In this document: positions 35,651 to 44,783 of the stretch, piece by piece | Layout: each line of letters opens with the position of its first letter | Numbering within the stretch: the stretch's first letter is position 1 | NCBI GenBank assembly: GCA_902768735.1 | Contig: CACXMK010000001.1 | Span: 90,440-154,439 of the forward strand | DNA from: an uncultured Lachnospiraceae bacterium | GTDB lineage: Bacteria > Bacillota > Clostridia > Lachnospirales > Lachnospiraceae | Length of the DNA stretch: 64,000 bases | Reading direction: 5' to 3' | The notes under the pieces: model-generated | Told to the model about the DNA's origin: nothing | What the model saw: the letters and a program-made list of their open reading frames with translations, nothing else | Databases searched by the model: none | Made by a program: the position numbers and the translations under genes

Positions 35651-37447
35651 TTATTCCTCTTCTGCGGCTTTCTTAAGAAGCGCGAGTACGAATTCCCAAA
35701 CGTTTCTGACGGAAGAGATACTCATTCTCTCCCTCACGGTATGCACATTTTGAAGATTGGGGCCTGTGGAAACGCAGTCAAGATCCGGAAGCTTGCCGGA
35801 CAAAATCCCGCACTCCAGACCGGCGTGGATCACTTCCACCTTCGGTTTCTTGCCGGTGAGCTCCGTATAGGCGCTCACAGCCAGCTCCCGGAACGGAGAA
35901 TCTTTCTTAAACTCCCATGCCGGGTATGAGGAACGCACGGCTGCAGTTCCGCCGAATCCCTTTGTGATGCACACAACGCGGTCTGAAAGGAAGGCCGTCT
36001 GCGAGTTTATGCCGCTTCGTACCATCAGTTCACAGAGAAGATGATCCTCAAAAGTGCGGACGATCCCGAGATTTAAGGATGTCTGCGGCATTCCTTTGAT
36101 CACAGGGCTCATCTGTGTCACGCCTGTAGGCAGGGAAAGCATATACTCCAGGAGCGCGGTAGTTTTCTTTTTGGAAATGCACTCACCGGTCTCCGTCTCC
36201 TCTTTCTCTGTCTTTTCCTCCCTGAAAATGCTCCAGCGCATTCCGGGATCCGTAACTTTATACTCGGCTGCGAGTACCTCGCCCGCCTTCTTAAAGAGTT
36301 CCGAGACCAGGTCCAAATCGTCCTTCGACTGTACAAGGATGCTCGCTTCGGCGTTTGTGGGGATCGCGTTGTCCGCATCGCCGCCTCCGATAGACATCAG
36401 CCGGAAAGGTACTTCCTTATTCACCATATACAGAGCTCTTGCAAGGAGCCGGTTAGCGTTTGCGCCGCCCAGGTGGATATCGCTGCCGGAATGACCGCCC
36501 GATAATCCCGCAATTTTGACGCGGAGAACGTTTCCCTCTCTGTTTTTCCGCTTCAGAGGCATTTCACAGACCACTTCCGCGCCTCCGGCGCAGCCCGCGC
36601 AGAATACGCCTTCCTCTTCGGAATCCAGATTCAGGAGCCTGCGGCTCTTAAGTCCCGACAGATCGATCGCATTGGCGCCTATGAGTCCCACTTCCTCGTC
36701 TGCTGTGAAGATGCATTCAAGCAGAGGATGACAGATCGTGTCGTCATCCAGGACTGCGAGCATCATCGCCACCGCGATTCCATTGTCCGCGCCGAGCGTT
36801 GTACCGTCGGCAAACATCCAGTCCCCTTCTGTAAGGATCGTGACGGGCTCCTTGAGCATGTCGATCTTTTTATCCGGTTCGCTGGCGAGGACCATGTCGA
36901 TATGTCCCTGCATAGCAATGGGGTCGGCCTTTTCAAATCCCGCAGAAGCTTTCTTTGTGATGATCACATTGCCCGTATCGTCCTGTATACAGGACAGGCT
37001 TCTCTTCTTCGCAAATGCGACCAAATAGTCGCTGATCTGTTCCGTGTGGTGGGAACCGCGCGGAATCGCTGAGATCTCCCTGAAAAAACGGAAGACACTG
37101 TCCGCGCTGCTTCCGATGGTTTCCGCCTCAGGCTCTTTGGCGGATCCCTCATAAGGTGTAAGTTCTGCTTCTGCTTCAGGAGCAGTCTCAGTTGCTGCCT
37201 CAGGTTCCGGCTCCGTTTCTGCCACAGGTGCATCAGATACTGCTTCCGGTACAGACTCCGCTGCCGCCGCTACGGGCTCCGCCTCTGCTTCTGCAGCAGG
37301 CGCAGGCTCATTCACAACTTCGGGCTCCGCCTCTGCCACAGGTGCCGGGGCAGGTGCTGCAGCCTGGGCAGCCTCCGCCTTGTACATTGTATTTCGCCTG
37401 AACGTTGTTTTTCTTACTCCCTTGCGGTTTCTTCTTAGCAGTGCCAC
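35651..37447 (-). CDS. pepD: PepD-type Xaa-His dipeptidase (M20) with Ala/Glu/Pro-rich N-terminal extension
   Basis: 598 aa from the GTG at 37447, six bases behind GAGGAG; an upstream GTG lacks an RBS. The catalytic part (about 114-598) is of normal PepD length: MQGHIDMVL (metal His), TTLGADNGIAVA (metal Asp), TADEEVGL (catalytic Glu and metal Glu) and IAGLSGGHSGSDIHLG. It should hydrolyse dipeptides such as beta-Ala-His in the cytoplasm, needing zinc. The first about 113 residues are unusual: a basic start (LLRRNRKGVRKTTFRRNT) and then a long run of Ala, Glu, Pro and Val without a signal peptide. No such segment is part of the family. The ung gene follows one base later. Confidence 0.88.
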   Translation of the reverse strand: MALLRRNRKGVRKTTFRRNTMYKAEAAQAAAPAPAPVAEAEPEVVNEPAPAAEAEAEPVAAAAESVPEAVSDAPVAETEPEPEAATETAPEAEAELTPYEGSAKEPEAETIGSSADSVFRFFREISAIPRGSHHTEQISDYLVAFAKKRSLSCIQDDTGNVIITKKASAGFEKADPIAMQGHIDMVLASEPDKKIDMLKEPVTILTEGDWMFADGTTLGADNGIAVAMMLAVLDDDTICHPLLECIFTADEEVGLIGANAIDLSGLKSRRLLNLDSEEEGVFCAGCAGGAEVVCEMPLKRKNREGNVLRVKIAGLSGGHSGSDIHLGGANANRLLARALYMVNKEVPFRLMSIGGGDADNAIPTNAEASILVQSKDDLDLVSELFKKAGEVLAAEYKVTDPGMRWSIFREEKTEKEETETGECISKKKTTALLEYMLSLPTGVTQMSPVIKGMPQTSLNLGIVRTFEDHLLCELMVRSGINSQTAFLSDRVVCITKGFGGTAAVRSSYPAWEFKKDSPFRELAVSAYTELTGKKPKVEVIHAGLECGILSGKLPDLDCVSTGPNLQNVHTVRERMSISSVRNVWEFVLALLKKAAEEE

Positions 37448-37510
37448 TTTTTTCTCCTCATCTGTCACTCATGTGAACCCGAAAACTGCGGTTCTCTTTA
37501 AACCGTTATC

Positions 37511-37572
37511 TGAATGTGCTGTTATTTAATGTGCTGTTATTTGAATGTGCTGTTGTCTGAATGATACTATCT
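37511..37572. repeat. 15-17-bp degenerate tandem repeat between hisF and pepD
   Basis: Units close to gaatgtgctgttattt occur three times (37511-37558), followed by a decayed fourth (gaatgatactatct). Non-coding, downstream of no gene terminator that I can see. Confidence 0.7.
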
Positions 37573-37615
37573 GAAAAGGAATTATTTATAAATCAGGAAA
37601 AGGTCCGCCCGGCTC

Positions 37616-38377
37616 TCACAGCCTGACCGGGATCCCTCTGTCCCTGAGATACTCCTTCACTTCGCGGATCTCCAGTTCCTTGTAGTGGAACAGCGATGCC
37701 GCAAGCGCCGCTTCGGCGCCTCCCTCAGTGAGCGCGTCATAAAAATGTTCAAGGCTCCCCGCTCCACCGGAAGCAATGACCGGGATCGACAGGCGATCAG
37801 CGATCGCTCTCGTAAGTTCGAGGTCATAGCCGGCTTTGGTGCCATCGCAGTCCATGCTGGTCAGAAGGATCTCGCCTGCGCCCAGTGACTGCGCCCTGAC
37901 CGCCCACTCCACGGCATCGATCCCCGTATCGATCCTGCCGCCGCTTCTGTAGATCGTCCATCCGCCGCCTTCTTTTCTTCTTCTTGCGTCAATTGCCACC
38001 ACGATACACTGGCTTCCGAAGCGCTCGGCGCCTTCCGAGATCAGTTCCGGCCTTAAAATAGCCGCGGAATTGACCGCGATCTTGTCTGCGCCCTCCCTGA
38101 GGATTGCCTTCATATCCTCGACCGAACGGATCCCGCCGCCTACTGTAAAAGGAATGAACACTCTCTCCGCCACATGGCGCACCATATCCGCCACTGTCTC
38201 TCTTGCGTCGCTGGTCGCGGTAATATCCAAAAAGACCAGTTCGTCCGCACCCGCTTTAGAATACGCTTCCCCTGCTTCCACAGGATCCCCCGCGTCCCTA
38301 AGCTGTACAAAATTGACGCCCTTTACGACACGCCCGTCCTTAACATCCAGACAGGGAATGATTCTCTTGGTGAGCAT
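37616..38377 (-). CDS. hisF: imidazole glycerol phosphate synthase, cyclase subunit
   Basis: 253 aa TIM barrel. With HisH it makes imidazole glycerol phosphate and AICAR, linking histidine and purine synthesis. Catalytic aspartates: [12 protein letters not shown] (D11) and VVAIDARRR (near D130). [10 protein letters not shown] and [15 protein letters not shown] bind phosphate. RBS AAAGGAGCGGTC. hisH lies 37 bp upstream on the same strand. No other histidine gene is near; the pair follows a two-component system. Confidence 0.96.
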   Translation of the reverse strand: MLTKRIIPCLDVKDGRVVKGVNFVQLRDAGDPVEAGEAYSKAGADELVFLDITATSDARETVADMVRHVAERVFIPFTVGGGIRSVEDMKAILREGADKIAVNSAAILRPELISEGAERFGSQCIVVAIDARRRKEGGGWTIYRSGGRIDTGIDAVEWAVRAQSLGAGEILLTSMDCDGTKAGYDLELTRAIADRLSIPVIASGGAGSLEHFYDALTEGGAEAALAASLFHYKELEIREVKEYLRDRGIPVRL

Positions 38378-38414
38378 GACCGCTCCTTTCTGTCCTGCGC
38401 GGACGCGCCTCGCA

Positions 38415-39020
38415 TCAGATCTTCAGGAAATTGCCCAGGATCTTCATACCGACTGCTTCACTCTTCTCAGGGTGGAACTGGCAGGCGAACACGTTGCCGC
38501 TCTCGACAGACGCGTCGATCCGGACACCGTATTCTGTCTGCGCGGTAACGATAGAAGGATCTTCCGCTCTCAAATAGTAGGAGTGAACAAAATAGACAAA
38601 CGCCCCTTCTTTAACCCCTTTGAAAAGCCTTCCCCTATTCGGGAAAGAAAGGTCGTTCCAGCCGATCTGCGGGATCTTTCTTCCGCCGCCATCCGGGATC
38701 CTTAAGATCTTTCCCTTCAGGATCCCCAGGCCTTCTACTCGGGGGCTCTCCTCGCTGCTCTCAAAAAGCAGCTGCAGGCCAAGACAGATCCCAAGAAACG
38801 GGATCCCTCTCCTTGTTGTCTCCCTGAGGACATCGTCAAGTCCGTATTTCTTAAGACGCGCCATGGCATCGCCAAACGCTCCGACGCCCGGCAGAATGCA
38901 GTGGTCGGAGGACAGAATGAGTTCCGGGTCCCTTGTCAGGACAGCTTCCTGTCCCAGGTACCGGACCGCATTTTCCACACTCTTTATATTTCCGGCTCCG
39001 TAATCGATGATCGTAACCAT
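38415..39020 (-). CDS. hisH: imidazole glycerol phosphate synthase, glutamine amidotransferase subunit
   Basis: 201 aa class I glutaminase that channels ammonia to HisF. Nucleophile cysteine in [13 protein letters not shown]; catalytic His and Glu in [11 protein letters not shown]; oxyanion-region [10 protein letters not shown] near residue 50. It starts 27 bp past the histidine kinase stop, so it is probably transcribed with the regulator genes. All active residues are present, so the true histidine function is likely rather than one of the amidotransferase relatives used in sugar synthesis. Confidence 0.96.
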   Translation of the reverse strand: MVTIIDYGAGNIKSVENAVRYLGQEAVLTRDPELILSSDHCILPGVGAFGDAMARLKKYGLDDVLRETTRRGIPFLGICLGLQLLFESSEESPRVEGLGILKGKILRIPDGGGRKIPQIGWNDLSFPNRGRLFKGVKEGAFVYFVHSYYLRAEDPSIVTAQTEYGVRIDASVESGNVFACQFHPEKSEAVGMKILGNFLKI

Positions 39021-39047
39021 TGCCGCTGTCCTCTTTTTTGATCGTAT

Positions 39048-40616
39048 TCAGGAATTCTGTGTACCCGCATTCCGGATCCCGGCGCTTACTGTTTCCAGCT
39101 CAAACCAGAATGCTACGCCGTTGTCGTAGTTGATCACACCGTAGTCCTGATGCATCTGTTCCATGATCGCTTTCACGATCGAAAGCCCCACGCCGGAGCC
39201 GCCGTATTCTCTGGTCCTGGCCTTGTCGACTTTATAGAACTTCTCCCAGATATGGGGCAGTGACTCCGCAGGGATAGGCGCCCCTGTGTTAAACACAACG
39301 ACCCGAACACAATTTTGCTTCTCTTCAAAATGAATGTCAATGATTTTTTCCCCCTCACAGTGATTCACCGCATTGGAGAAATAGTTCATGAATACTTCTT
39401 CTGTCCAGAATTCATCCGCCCAGACATAGACCGGCGGCCTCTGCTCTAATCTGACCCGGATCTGCTTTTTCTCCGCAAGCATACCTGCATTCTGAAGGCA
39501 TCCCCGGACAAAGCCGACGATATCGAACCGGAGCATACTGAACTGCACTTTTCCGAATTCCAGCTGGTTGAGAGACAGGAGCTTGGTGACGATCGCGTTC
39601 ATCTTGTCCGCTTCGTCCGCGATCACTTCCGTATAGAAGCGGGTGCTCTCCGGATCGTCACAGATCCCTTCCGACAGGCCTTCCGCGTATCCCTTAATAA
39701 GGGCAAGTGGTGTCTTAAGTTCATGTGTGACATTGGAGAGGAATTCCCGTCTCATCTCCTCAGACTTTTCTTTTCGCTCGATATCTTCCCGGAGTTCGTT
39801 GTTGGCCGTCTTGAGTTCAGAGATCGTTCTCTCAAGGATCTCGGAGAGCTCGTTGATATTGTCGCCGAGCTCGGCGATCTCTGTTTTGCTCTTTCCGTTG
39901 TATTTGACGCTGAAATCCAGTTTCTTCATCCTCGCCGATATTTCGGTGAGTTCCCGGATCGGCTTTGTGAGCCTTCCGGCGAGAAACAGCGCGAACAGGG
40001 CGCCGGCCAGCGAGATGACGATTCCGATGTATCCCATGAACCGGTTCGCGATATCGGAACTGTTCTGGATACTCTCCAGCGTCGTTCTTAAAAGACAGAA
40101 ACTGCCGTTGTCAAGGACGCCGAACAGTTCCAGGAACTTAATGTCGATGCGGCTGTCATAGATGATCTTGATCGTGCAGCTGTCATCGGAGGCAAGTTCT
40201 CTGACTACATAATAGCGGCTCACATGACTGTCCTGTTTCGCCATCTCGGGCGTCACGCCGAAAAGATTTTCCCACATCCTCTGTCCCATGGCGGAACTGT
40301 CGGAAGCGTGGAGCTTTACGGTCGCGCTGTCAGCGTCCATGACGATGAGGCTGACATTTTCAATTCCCGTACTGCGATCCACTTCGTCATCAAATTCATC
40401 GGAATCGATCGAACTGTTGGAAGCCGCTTCGTTGACTTCCTCAAAGATCTGTATCAGCGCGATTTTCTTTTCACGTATGTAATATCTCTCCAGAAACGTG
40501 TTGTTGATGATCCAGCACAGTCCGATGGCACCCAGCATCAAAAAAAAGAAAATGATCGTGAACTGGATGCGTATGGAATACCGGTGTCTGGCGGCCTCTC
40601 TGTCTGCGTTGCTCAC
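39048..40616 (-). CDS. two-component sensor histidine kinase
   Basis: 522 aa from a GTG behind GGAGGGAGAGAAC. Membrane helix about 18-40, an extracytoplasmic sensor domain of about 150 residues, second helix about 195-220, HAMP (GRLTKPIRELTEISARM), and a short coiled coil. The phosphoacceptor H-box is FLSNVTHELKTPLALIKG; N-box MNYFSNAVNHC; G-box GGSGVGLSIVKAIMEQM. It lies 67 bp after the OmpR-type regulator gene and forms a cognate pair with it. The signal is not known. hisH and hisF follow on the same strand. Confidence 0.94.
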   Translation of the reverse strand: MSNADREAARHRYSIRIQFTIIFFFLMLGAIGLCWIINNTFLERYYIREKKIALIQIFEEVNEAASNSSIDSDEFDDEVDRSTGIENVSLIVMDADSATVKLHASDSSAMGQRMWENLFGVTPEMAKQDSHVSRYYVVRELASDDSCTIKIIYDSRIDIKFLELFGVLDNGSFCLLRTTLESIQNSSDIANRFMGYIGIVISLAGALFALFLAGRLTKPIRELTEISARMKKLDFSVKYNGKSKTEIAELGDNINELSEILERTISELKTANNELREDIERKEKSEEMRREFLSNVTHELKTPLALIKGYAEGLSEGICDDPESTRFYTEVIADEADKMNAIVTKLLSLNQLEFGKVQFSMLRFDIVGFVRGCLQNAGMLAEKKQIRVRLEQRPPVYVWADEFWTEEVFMNYFSNAVNHCEGEKIIDIHFEEKQNCVRVVVFNTGAPIPAESLPHIWEKFYKVDKARTREYGGSGVGLSIVKAIMEQMHQDYGVINYDNGVAFWFELETVSAGIRNAGTQNS

Positions 40617-40683
40617 GTTCTCTCCCTCCGGCGCGTCATTCCTGGCGCGTATTCCGCCCGGTACGTCTCCTAAGACGCCTTAT

Positions 40684-41358
40684 TTACGCCTCCAGTTTAT
40701 ATCCCATTCCCCAGATCGTCTTGATCAGTTCTCCCTTAGGCCCAAGCTTGCTCCTGAGCTTCTTGACATGGGTGTCGATCGTCCGCGCGTCCCCGAAATA
40801 GTCGTAGTTCCATACATGGTTCAGGATCTTTTCTCTTGAGAGCGCGATCTTGTTGTTTTCCATAAAATAAGTCAGAAGTTCAAATTCCTTGAAGCTCAGT
40901 TCGATCGGCTCGCCGTCGATCGTGACCTGATGAGCGGATTTATCCAGCACAATGCCGCTGAGCTCTATTTTGTCATTTTCTTCCTGGGAAGCCGTTCTCC
41001 TGAGGATCGCCTCCACTCTCGCGACGAGAGTGCGGGGGCTGAAAGGCTTGGTCACATATTCGTCAACGCCAAGGTCAAATCCCTTGAGCTCGTCTCTCTC
41101 ATCTGACTTTGCCGTGAGCATGATCACAGGGATCTGTGATGATTCACGGATCTCCCTTAAGACCTGCCAGCCGTCCATCTTGGGCATCATTACATCCAGG
41201 ATAACCAGTGCGATCTCTTTATCGGCATAAAAAAGGTCCATCGCTTTCTCGCCATCCTCGGCTTCAAGGACTTCATATCCGTCCCTGATAAGAAAATCCG
41301 CGACGAGTTTCCGCATTCTCGCTTCATCGTCAACCACAAGTATTTTTTGAACTGCCAT
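40684..41358 (-). CDS. OmpR/PhoB-family response regulator
   Basis: 224 aa starting at the ATG of MAVQKILVVDDEARMRKL, behind AGGAGCGAGG; a longer frame upstream is non-conserved. Receiver domain: acidic pocket VDDEA, phosphorylation Asp in LVILDVMMPKMDGW, Thr/Ser MLTAKSDE, and Lys in YVTKPFSP. C-terminal winged helix (about 130-224) with SLSFKEFELLTYFMENNKIA-like start, and NYDYFGDARTIDTHVKKLRSK as recognition region. First gene of a probable RR-HK-hisH-hisF unit; the glgX terminator sits upstream. Confidence 0.95.
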   Translation of the reverse strand: MAVQKILVVDDEARMRKLVADFLIRDGYEVLEAEDGEKAMDLFYADKEIALVILDVMMPKMDGWQVLREIRESSQIPVIMLTAKSDERDELKGFDLGVDEYVTKPFSPRTLVARVEAILRRTASQEENDKIELSGIVLDKSAHQVTIDGEPIELSFKEFELLTYFMENNKIALSREKILNHVWNYDYFGDARTIDTHVKKLRSKLGPKGELIKTIWGMGYKLEA

Positions 41359-41406
41359 GACCGCCTCGCTCCTATCTATATCTCGTTTATCTGTAATCTT
41401 ATATAA

Positions 41407-41446
41407 ATCCACCCCGCAAAACGGGCCTGCCTTCTGCGGAGTGGAT
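41407..41446 (-). terminator. terminator of the debranching-enzyme gene
   Basis: Stem ATCCACTCCGCA / TGCGGGGTGGAT (minus strand, one G-T pair) with a 16-base loop, followed by TTATAT; 45 bp past the stop. Confidence 0.65.
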
Positions 41447-41491
41447 CATTGTTGATTTCCGGGACAGCCCAAGACCGTCCCCTTTTCCTTC

Positions 41492-43669
41492 TCAGGGCTT
41501 TTTGTAGAGTGTAAAAACAGCGACACTGCGTTCTTTTAAGGTGAACATCGGATTCATCACAAACCTGCTCTCCTCGTAAAAATACTGCCCGTCGTCTGAA
41601 TCCGTATAGATATTGACACCCCAGGCAAGTCCTCCTGACAGGGCAGGGAGTCTGATCTGCTGCTTCTCCCAGTATGCGTTGATCGCCATGTAAACGACAT
41701 CGTCCTCCGAATCGTCGGGAAGTCGGCCGGCGAACAGAATTCCAAGGACCTTGTTTCCCATACCGATCTGATGTTCGTCAGGATCCGCTCCGCAGCAGGT
41801 GACCGGCGCAAGCCCGCAGCGCGCGGGCCCGAGCGTCCTGGAGATCACGGGGTGTTTCTTTCTGAACGCGATGACGTTCTTGACAAATTCAAAGTGTTCC
41901 CTGTTCGCTTTCAGATAGTCCCAGTTAAGCCAGGAGATCTCGCTGTCCTGACAATAGCCGTTGTTATTGCCGTACTGCGTGTTTCCGAATTCATCTCCTG
42001 AAAGGATCATCGGCGTCCCTCTGCTGCACATAAGGACCGTCATGGCATTTCGCATCATCTTGTGCCGGAGCGCTTTAATGACGGGATCATCCGAATGTCC
42101 TTCCGCACCGCAGTTCCAGCTGCGGTTGTCGTCGCCGCCGTCCGTGTTGTCCCATCCGTTGGCCTCGTTGTGCTTACGCTCATAGGAAAACAGATCGAAC
42201 AGTGTGAAGCCGTCGTGACAGGTCACAAAATTGACCGAAGAGGTATACCCCTTGTAAGGCGCTTTTCCGTACAGGTCCATAGAGCCGGTTAGCCTTGCTG
42301 CTGTTTCCGGCGCGTGCCAATAGCTTCCCTTAAGGAAATCACGGACCGAATCCCTGTATCTTCCGTTCCACTCAGACCAGCGGTTATACGCCGGAAAACT
42401 GCCGACCTGATACATACCGGCCGCATCCCACGGCTCTGCGATCAGCTTCGTCTTTGAAAGGATCGGATCACTGGAGATCATTCTAATGAGCGGCGGATCG
42501 GACATCGGCTTTCCTTCCTGGTCCCTGGTAAGAATGGACGCGAGGTCAAAGCGGAAACCGTCCACATGATATTCCGTCACCCAGTATCTGAGACAGTCCA
42601 TGATAAAGCGGCTCACCTGCGGTTGGTTGCAGTTGAACGTGTTGCCGCATCCGCTGAAATTATAGTAATCCCCGTGCGCGGTCTTCAGATAATAAATGTC
42701 GTTATCGATCCCCTTAAAGGAGAAGAACGGGCCGTGCCGGTTTCCCTCAGCAGTATGGTTGAATACCACGTCCAGGATCACTTCGATCCCCTCTTTTTTG
42801 AGGAGGCTGATCATCTGCTTGAGTTCCGTGCCCTCTTCGTTGTACTCGATCGATGCGGTATATGCCGTGTTGGGTGCAAAGAAAGCGACAGTATTGTACC
42901 CCCAGTATTCCAGAAGCCTCTTTCCGTTATAGCTTCTGGAATTGATCCTCTCGTCAAACTCGAAGATCGGCATGAGTTCCACTGCTGTGACGCCGAGTTC
43001 TTTGAGATAAGGGATCTTCTCGATGATCCCTGCGAAAGTGCCCGGATACTGCACGTTTGAAGTCTTGTGTCTTGTGAATCCGCGGACATGCATCTCGTAG
43101 ATGATCGTGTCTTCCATAGGAGTACAGGGAAAACTGTTTTCCGCCCAGCGGTAGTTTTCCTTCACGACTCTGGAATGATAATCCGTCTCCGCCTTCGCCG
43201 CTCCCCATGCGCGCTGGCCTGTCACAGCCCTGGAATACGGATCCAGGATCAGCCTGTTCTTGTCAAAACACAGTCCTTTTGCAGGATCGTACGGTCCGTC
43301 AAGTTTGTAGGCGTACTCAAACTCCTCGCAGTCAAGGCCGGAAACGAAGATCGAATAGACACTCCCTATCCTATAGGACTCAGGGATCCGCAAAATAGCA
43401 TACGGCATAGACTGTTTTCTCTTAAAGAGAAGCAGGTCACAGGATGTAGCCCCTGCGGAAGTGATCGTGAAGTTGACGCCTCCGCGGAGCGCTCTGGCTC
43501 CATTGAGCCGATAATTGCCTGGCCTGCAGAAAAAACCGGAGATCTCGTCCAATTTCTCCTTTCTTCTTCCCTTTACGGACATATGTGCCTTAGCAGCTAT
43601 ATTGTTTACTGTATTACTGGTGCCGGGCAGGCCTTCCTGAAGCCTCCGGACTACGTCAAAGCGCATCAT
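41492..43669 (-). CDS. glgX: glycogen debranching enzyme (GlgX/isoamylase type, GH13)
   Basis: 725 aa. Hydrolyses alpha-1,6 branches of glycogen. An N-terminal CBM48-like domain (about 45-150; RPGNYRLNGARALRGGVNFT) precedes the GH13 barrel. Catalytic residues: nucleophile Asp in VDGFRFDLASIL, acid/base Glu in KLIAEPWDAAGMYQVG, and HD in VTCHDGFTLFDL followed by NDTDGGDDNRSWNCG. A C-terminal beta domain closes the protein. The first about 40 residues (MMRFDVVRRL...) are not family-like; a TTG at DEISGFFCRPG has AGGAG only three bases before it, so I kept the first ATG. Followed by a terminator; no other glycogen genes nearby. Confidence 0.92.
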   Translation of the reverse strand: MMRFDVVRRLQEGLPGTSNTVNNIAAKAHMSVKGRRKEKLDEISGFFCRPGNYRLNGARALRGGVNFTITSAGATSCDLLLFKRKQSMPYAILRIPESYRIGSVYSIFVSGLDCEEFEYAYKLDGPYDPAKGLCFDKNRLILDPYSRAVTGQRAWGAAKAETDYHSRVVKENYRWAENSFPCTPMEDTIIYEMHVRGFTRHKTSNVQYPGTFAGIIEKIPYLKELGVTAVELMPIFEFDERINSRSYNGKRLLEYWGYNTVAFFAPNTAYTASIEYNEEGTELKQMISLLKKEGIEVILDVVFNHTAEGNRHGPFFSFKGIDNDIYYLKTAHGDYYNFSGCGNTFNCNQPQVSRFIMDCLRYWVTEYHVDGFRFDLASILTRDQEGKPMSDPPLIRMISSDPILSKTKLIAEPWDAAGMYQVGSFPAYNRWSEWNGRYRDSVRDFLKGSYWHAPETAARLTGSMDLYGKAPYKGYTSSVNFVTCHDGFTLFDLFSYERKHNEANGWDNTDGGDDNRSWNCGAEGHSDDPVIKALRHKMMRNAMTVLMCSRGTPMILSGDEFGNTQYGNNNGYCQDSEISWLNWDYLKANREHFEFVKNVIAFRKKHPVISRTLGPARCGLAPVTCCGADPDEHQIGMGNKVLGILFAGRLPDDSEDDVVYMAINAYWEKQQIRLPALSGGLAWGVNIYTDSDDGQYFYEESRFVMNPMFTLKERSVAVFTLYKKP

Positions 43670-43801
43670 ACTCTATGTTTAAGCCTCTCTATTTGCAATC
43701 AAGCAAACCATATTATCTCAATCAATGTATGTCTAAAAAATAATTTTAACAGATTTTAGCAGGATTGGAAAGAGAAGAGTGTGTAAGCAGATTAGTGAAA
43801 A

Positions 43802-43834
43802 GACCCGGAAGAGCCGTAATTTCTCTTCCGGGTC
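43802..43834 (-). terminator. terminator of the OadG-like gene
   Basis: GACCCGGAAGAG / CTCTTCCGGGTC perfect 12-bp stem, followed on the minus strand by TTTT, about 55 bp past the stop. Confidence 0.8.
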
Positions 43835-43889
43835 CCGATTTAATACACTTCCAGTCCATCGTTTTCCTATCAAGCCGCCATTTCTTTTG

Positions 43890-44714
43890 TCATTTTCTTC
43901 TGGACTTGCGGATCGTGCGGGCGACAAAACCGTTCACTCCCGGTTTGGCCGCGGACCCTGCTTCTTCTTCATAGGCAGCGACCGCAGCAGAGATCACTGC
44001 GATAAGTTCGTCATTGTCTGCAGCCGCTACTGCAGCAGAGATCACCGCAATAAGTTCCTCATCATCAGCGGATTCTGCCGCGATTTCTTTATCAGTAGCT
44101 TCATAAGACGGCTCTTCGGCGGCAGGTACCGGAGCGCTCTTCGCTTTCGATTTTTGAGCTTTTCTTGCCGCGCCGTTCATGATCAGTCCGAAAGAGGCGA
44201 TCACAAATGCAAGGAGGATCAGGATCACGAACGTCGTTCCCATCCCCAGCAGCGTGTTAAGGGCTGCCTGCTGGATCTTTTCCTCCATGCTGTACTCCAC
44301 ATTCGTGGCAATGCCCTTTAGCTCATAGCCCTGGTCAGTGCCTTCCATCGTGAATACAACGTCCGCATCGTGACGGGACCCCTTTACAGTAACCGTTACG
44401 GTTCCGTCTTTCCTCGTAAAGTAACAGGATTTTCCTACAATATTCTGTACCTCTCCGATGTCCTTAAGGGCGTTCTCCCAGCCGTTGAATGCCGGGCCGT
44501 ATACGGGGTCGTCCCTTCGCGCTTCCGCCTGCCCGGTCTGAAGCGCCTCGTTCATTGTAAGGACAAACTGACTTGCCGAGTTATACCACTGCTTCTGCTG
44601 TTCCTCAGTCAGTTCCAACTGCTCCGGCTCGGAAGAAGTATTGGAAGCCCCGCATCCGACAAGGGCGAAAACACAGGCGATGACAAGAAGTGCCGTGATA
44701 AACCGTTTTTTCAT
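43890..44714 (-). CDS. OadG-like membrane subunit fused to a lipoprotein N-terminus
   Basis: 274 aa. Lipoprotein signal with the lipobox cysteine C21 (ALVGCGASN). Residues about 25-150 form an extracytoplasmic domain. A single membrane helix at about 158-180 (LLGMGTTFVILILLAFVIAS) resembles the OadG/gamma subunit of sodium-pumping decarboxylases (GMGxVFxxL). The C-terminus has an acidic helix of the form DDEELIAVISAAVAA, typical of OadG, present twice in tandem, and ends VARTIRKSRRK. The carboxyltransferase gene is 63 bp upstream on the same strand. OadG subunits hold the membrane complex together. A terminator follows, so no biotin carrier or beta subunit is encoded next to it. Confidence 0.78.
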   Translation of the reverse strand: MKKRFITALLVIACVFALVGCGASNTSSEPEQLELTEEQQKQWYNSASQFVLTMNEALQTGQAEARRDDPVYGPAFNGWENALKDIGEVQNIVGKSCYFTRKDGTVTVTVKGSRHDADVVFTMEGTDQGYELKGIATNVEYSMEEKIQQAALNTLLGMGTTFVILILLAFVIASFGLIMNGAARKAQKSKAKSAPVPAAEEPSYEATDKEIAAESADDEELIAVISAAVAAADNDELIAVISAAVAAYEEEAGSAAKPGVNGFVARTIRKSRRK

Positions 44715-44743
44715 AATATGAATCTCCTTATGTTCTGAGTCTC

Positions 44744-44783
44744 CGTTTGTCTTCTTATTAATTCGCTTGTCTTCTTATTATTT
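44744..44783. repeat. 20-bp direct tandem duplication at the end of the carboxyltransferase gene
   Basis: cgtttgtcttcttattaatt (44744-44763) and cgcttgtcttcttattattt (44764-44783) lie head to tail. The right copy contains the stop codon of the carboxyltransferase gene, the left one is intergenic. Confidence 0.8.
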
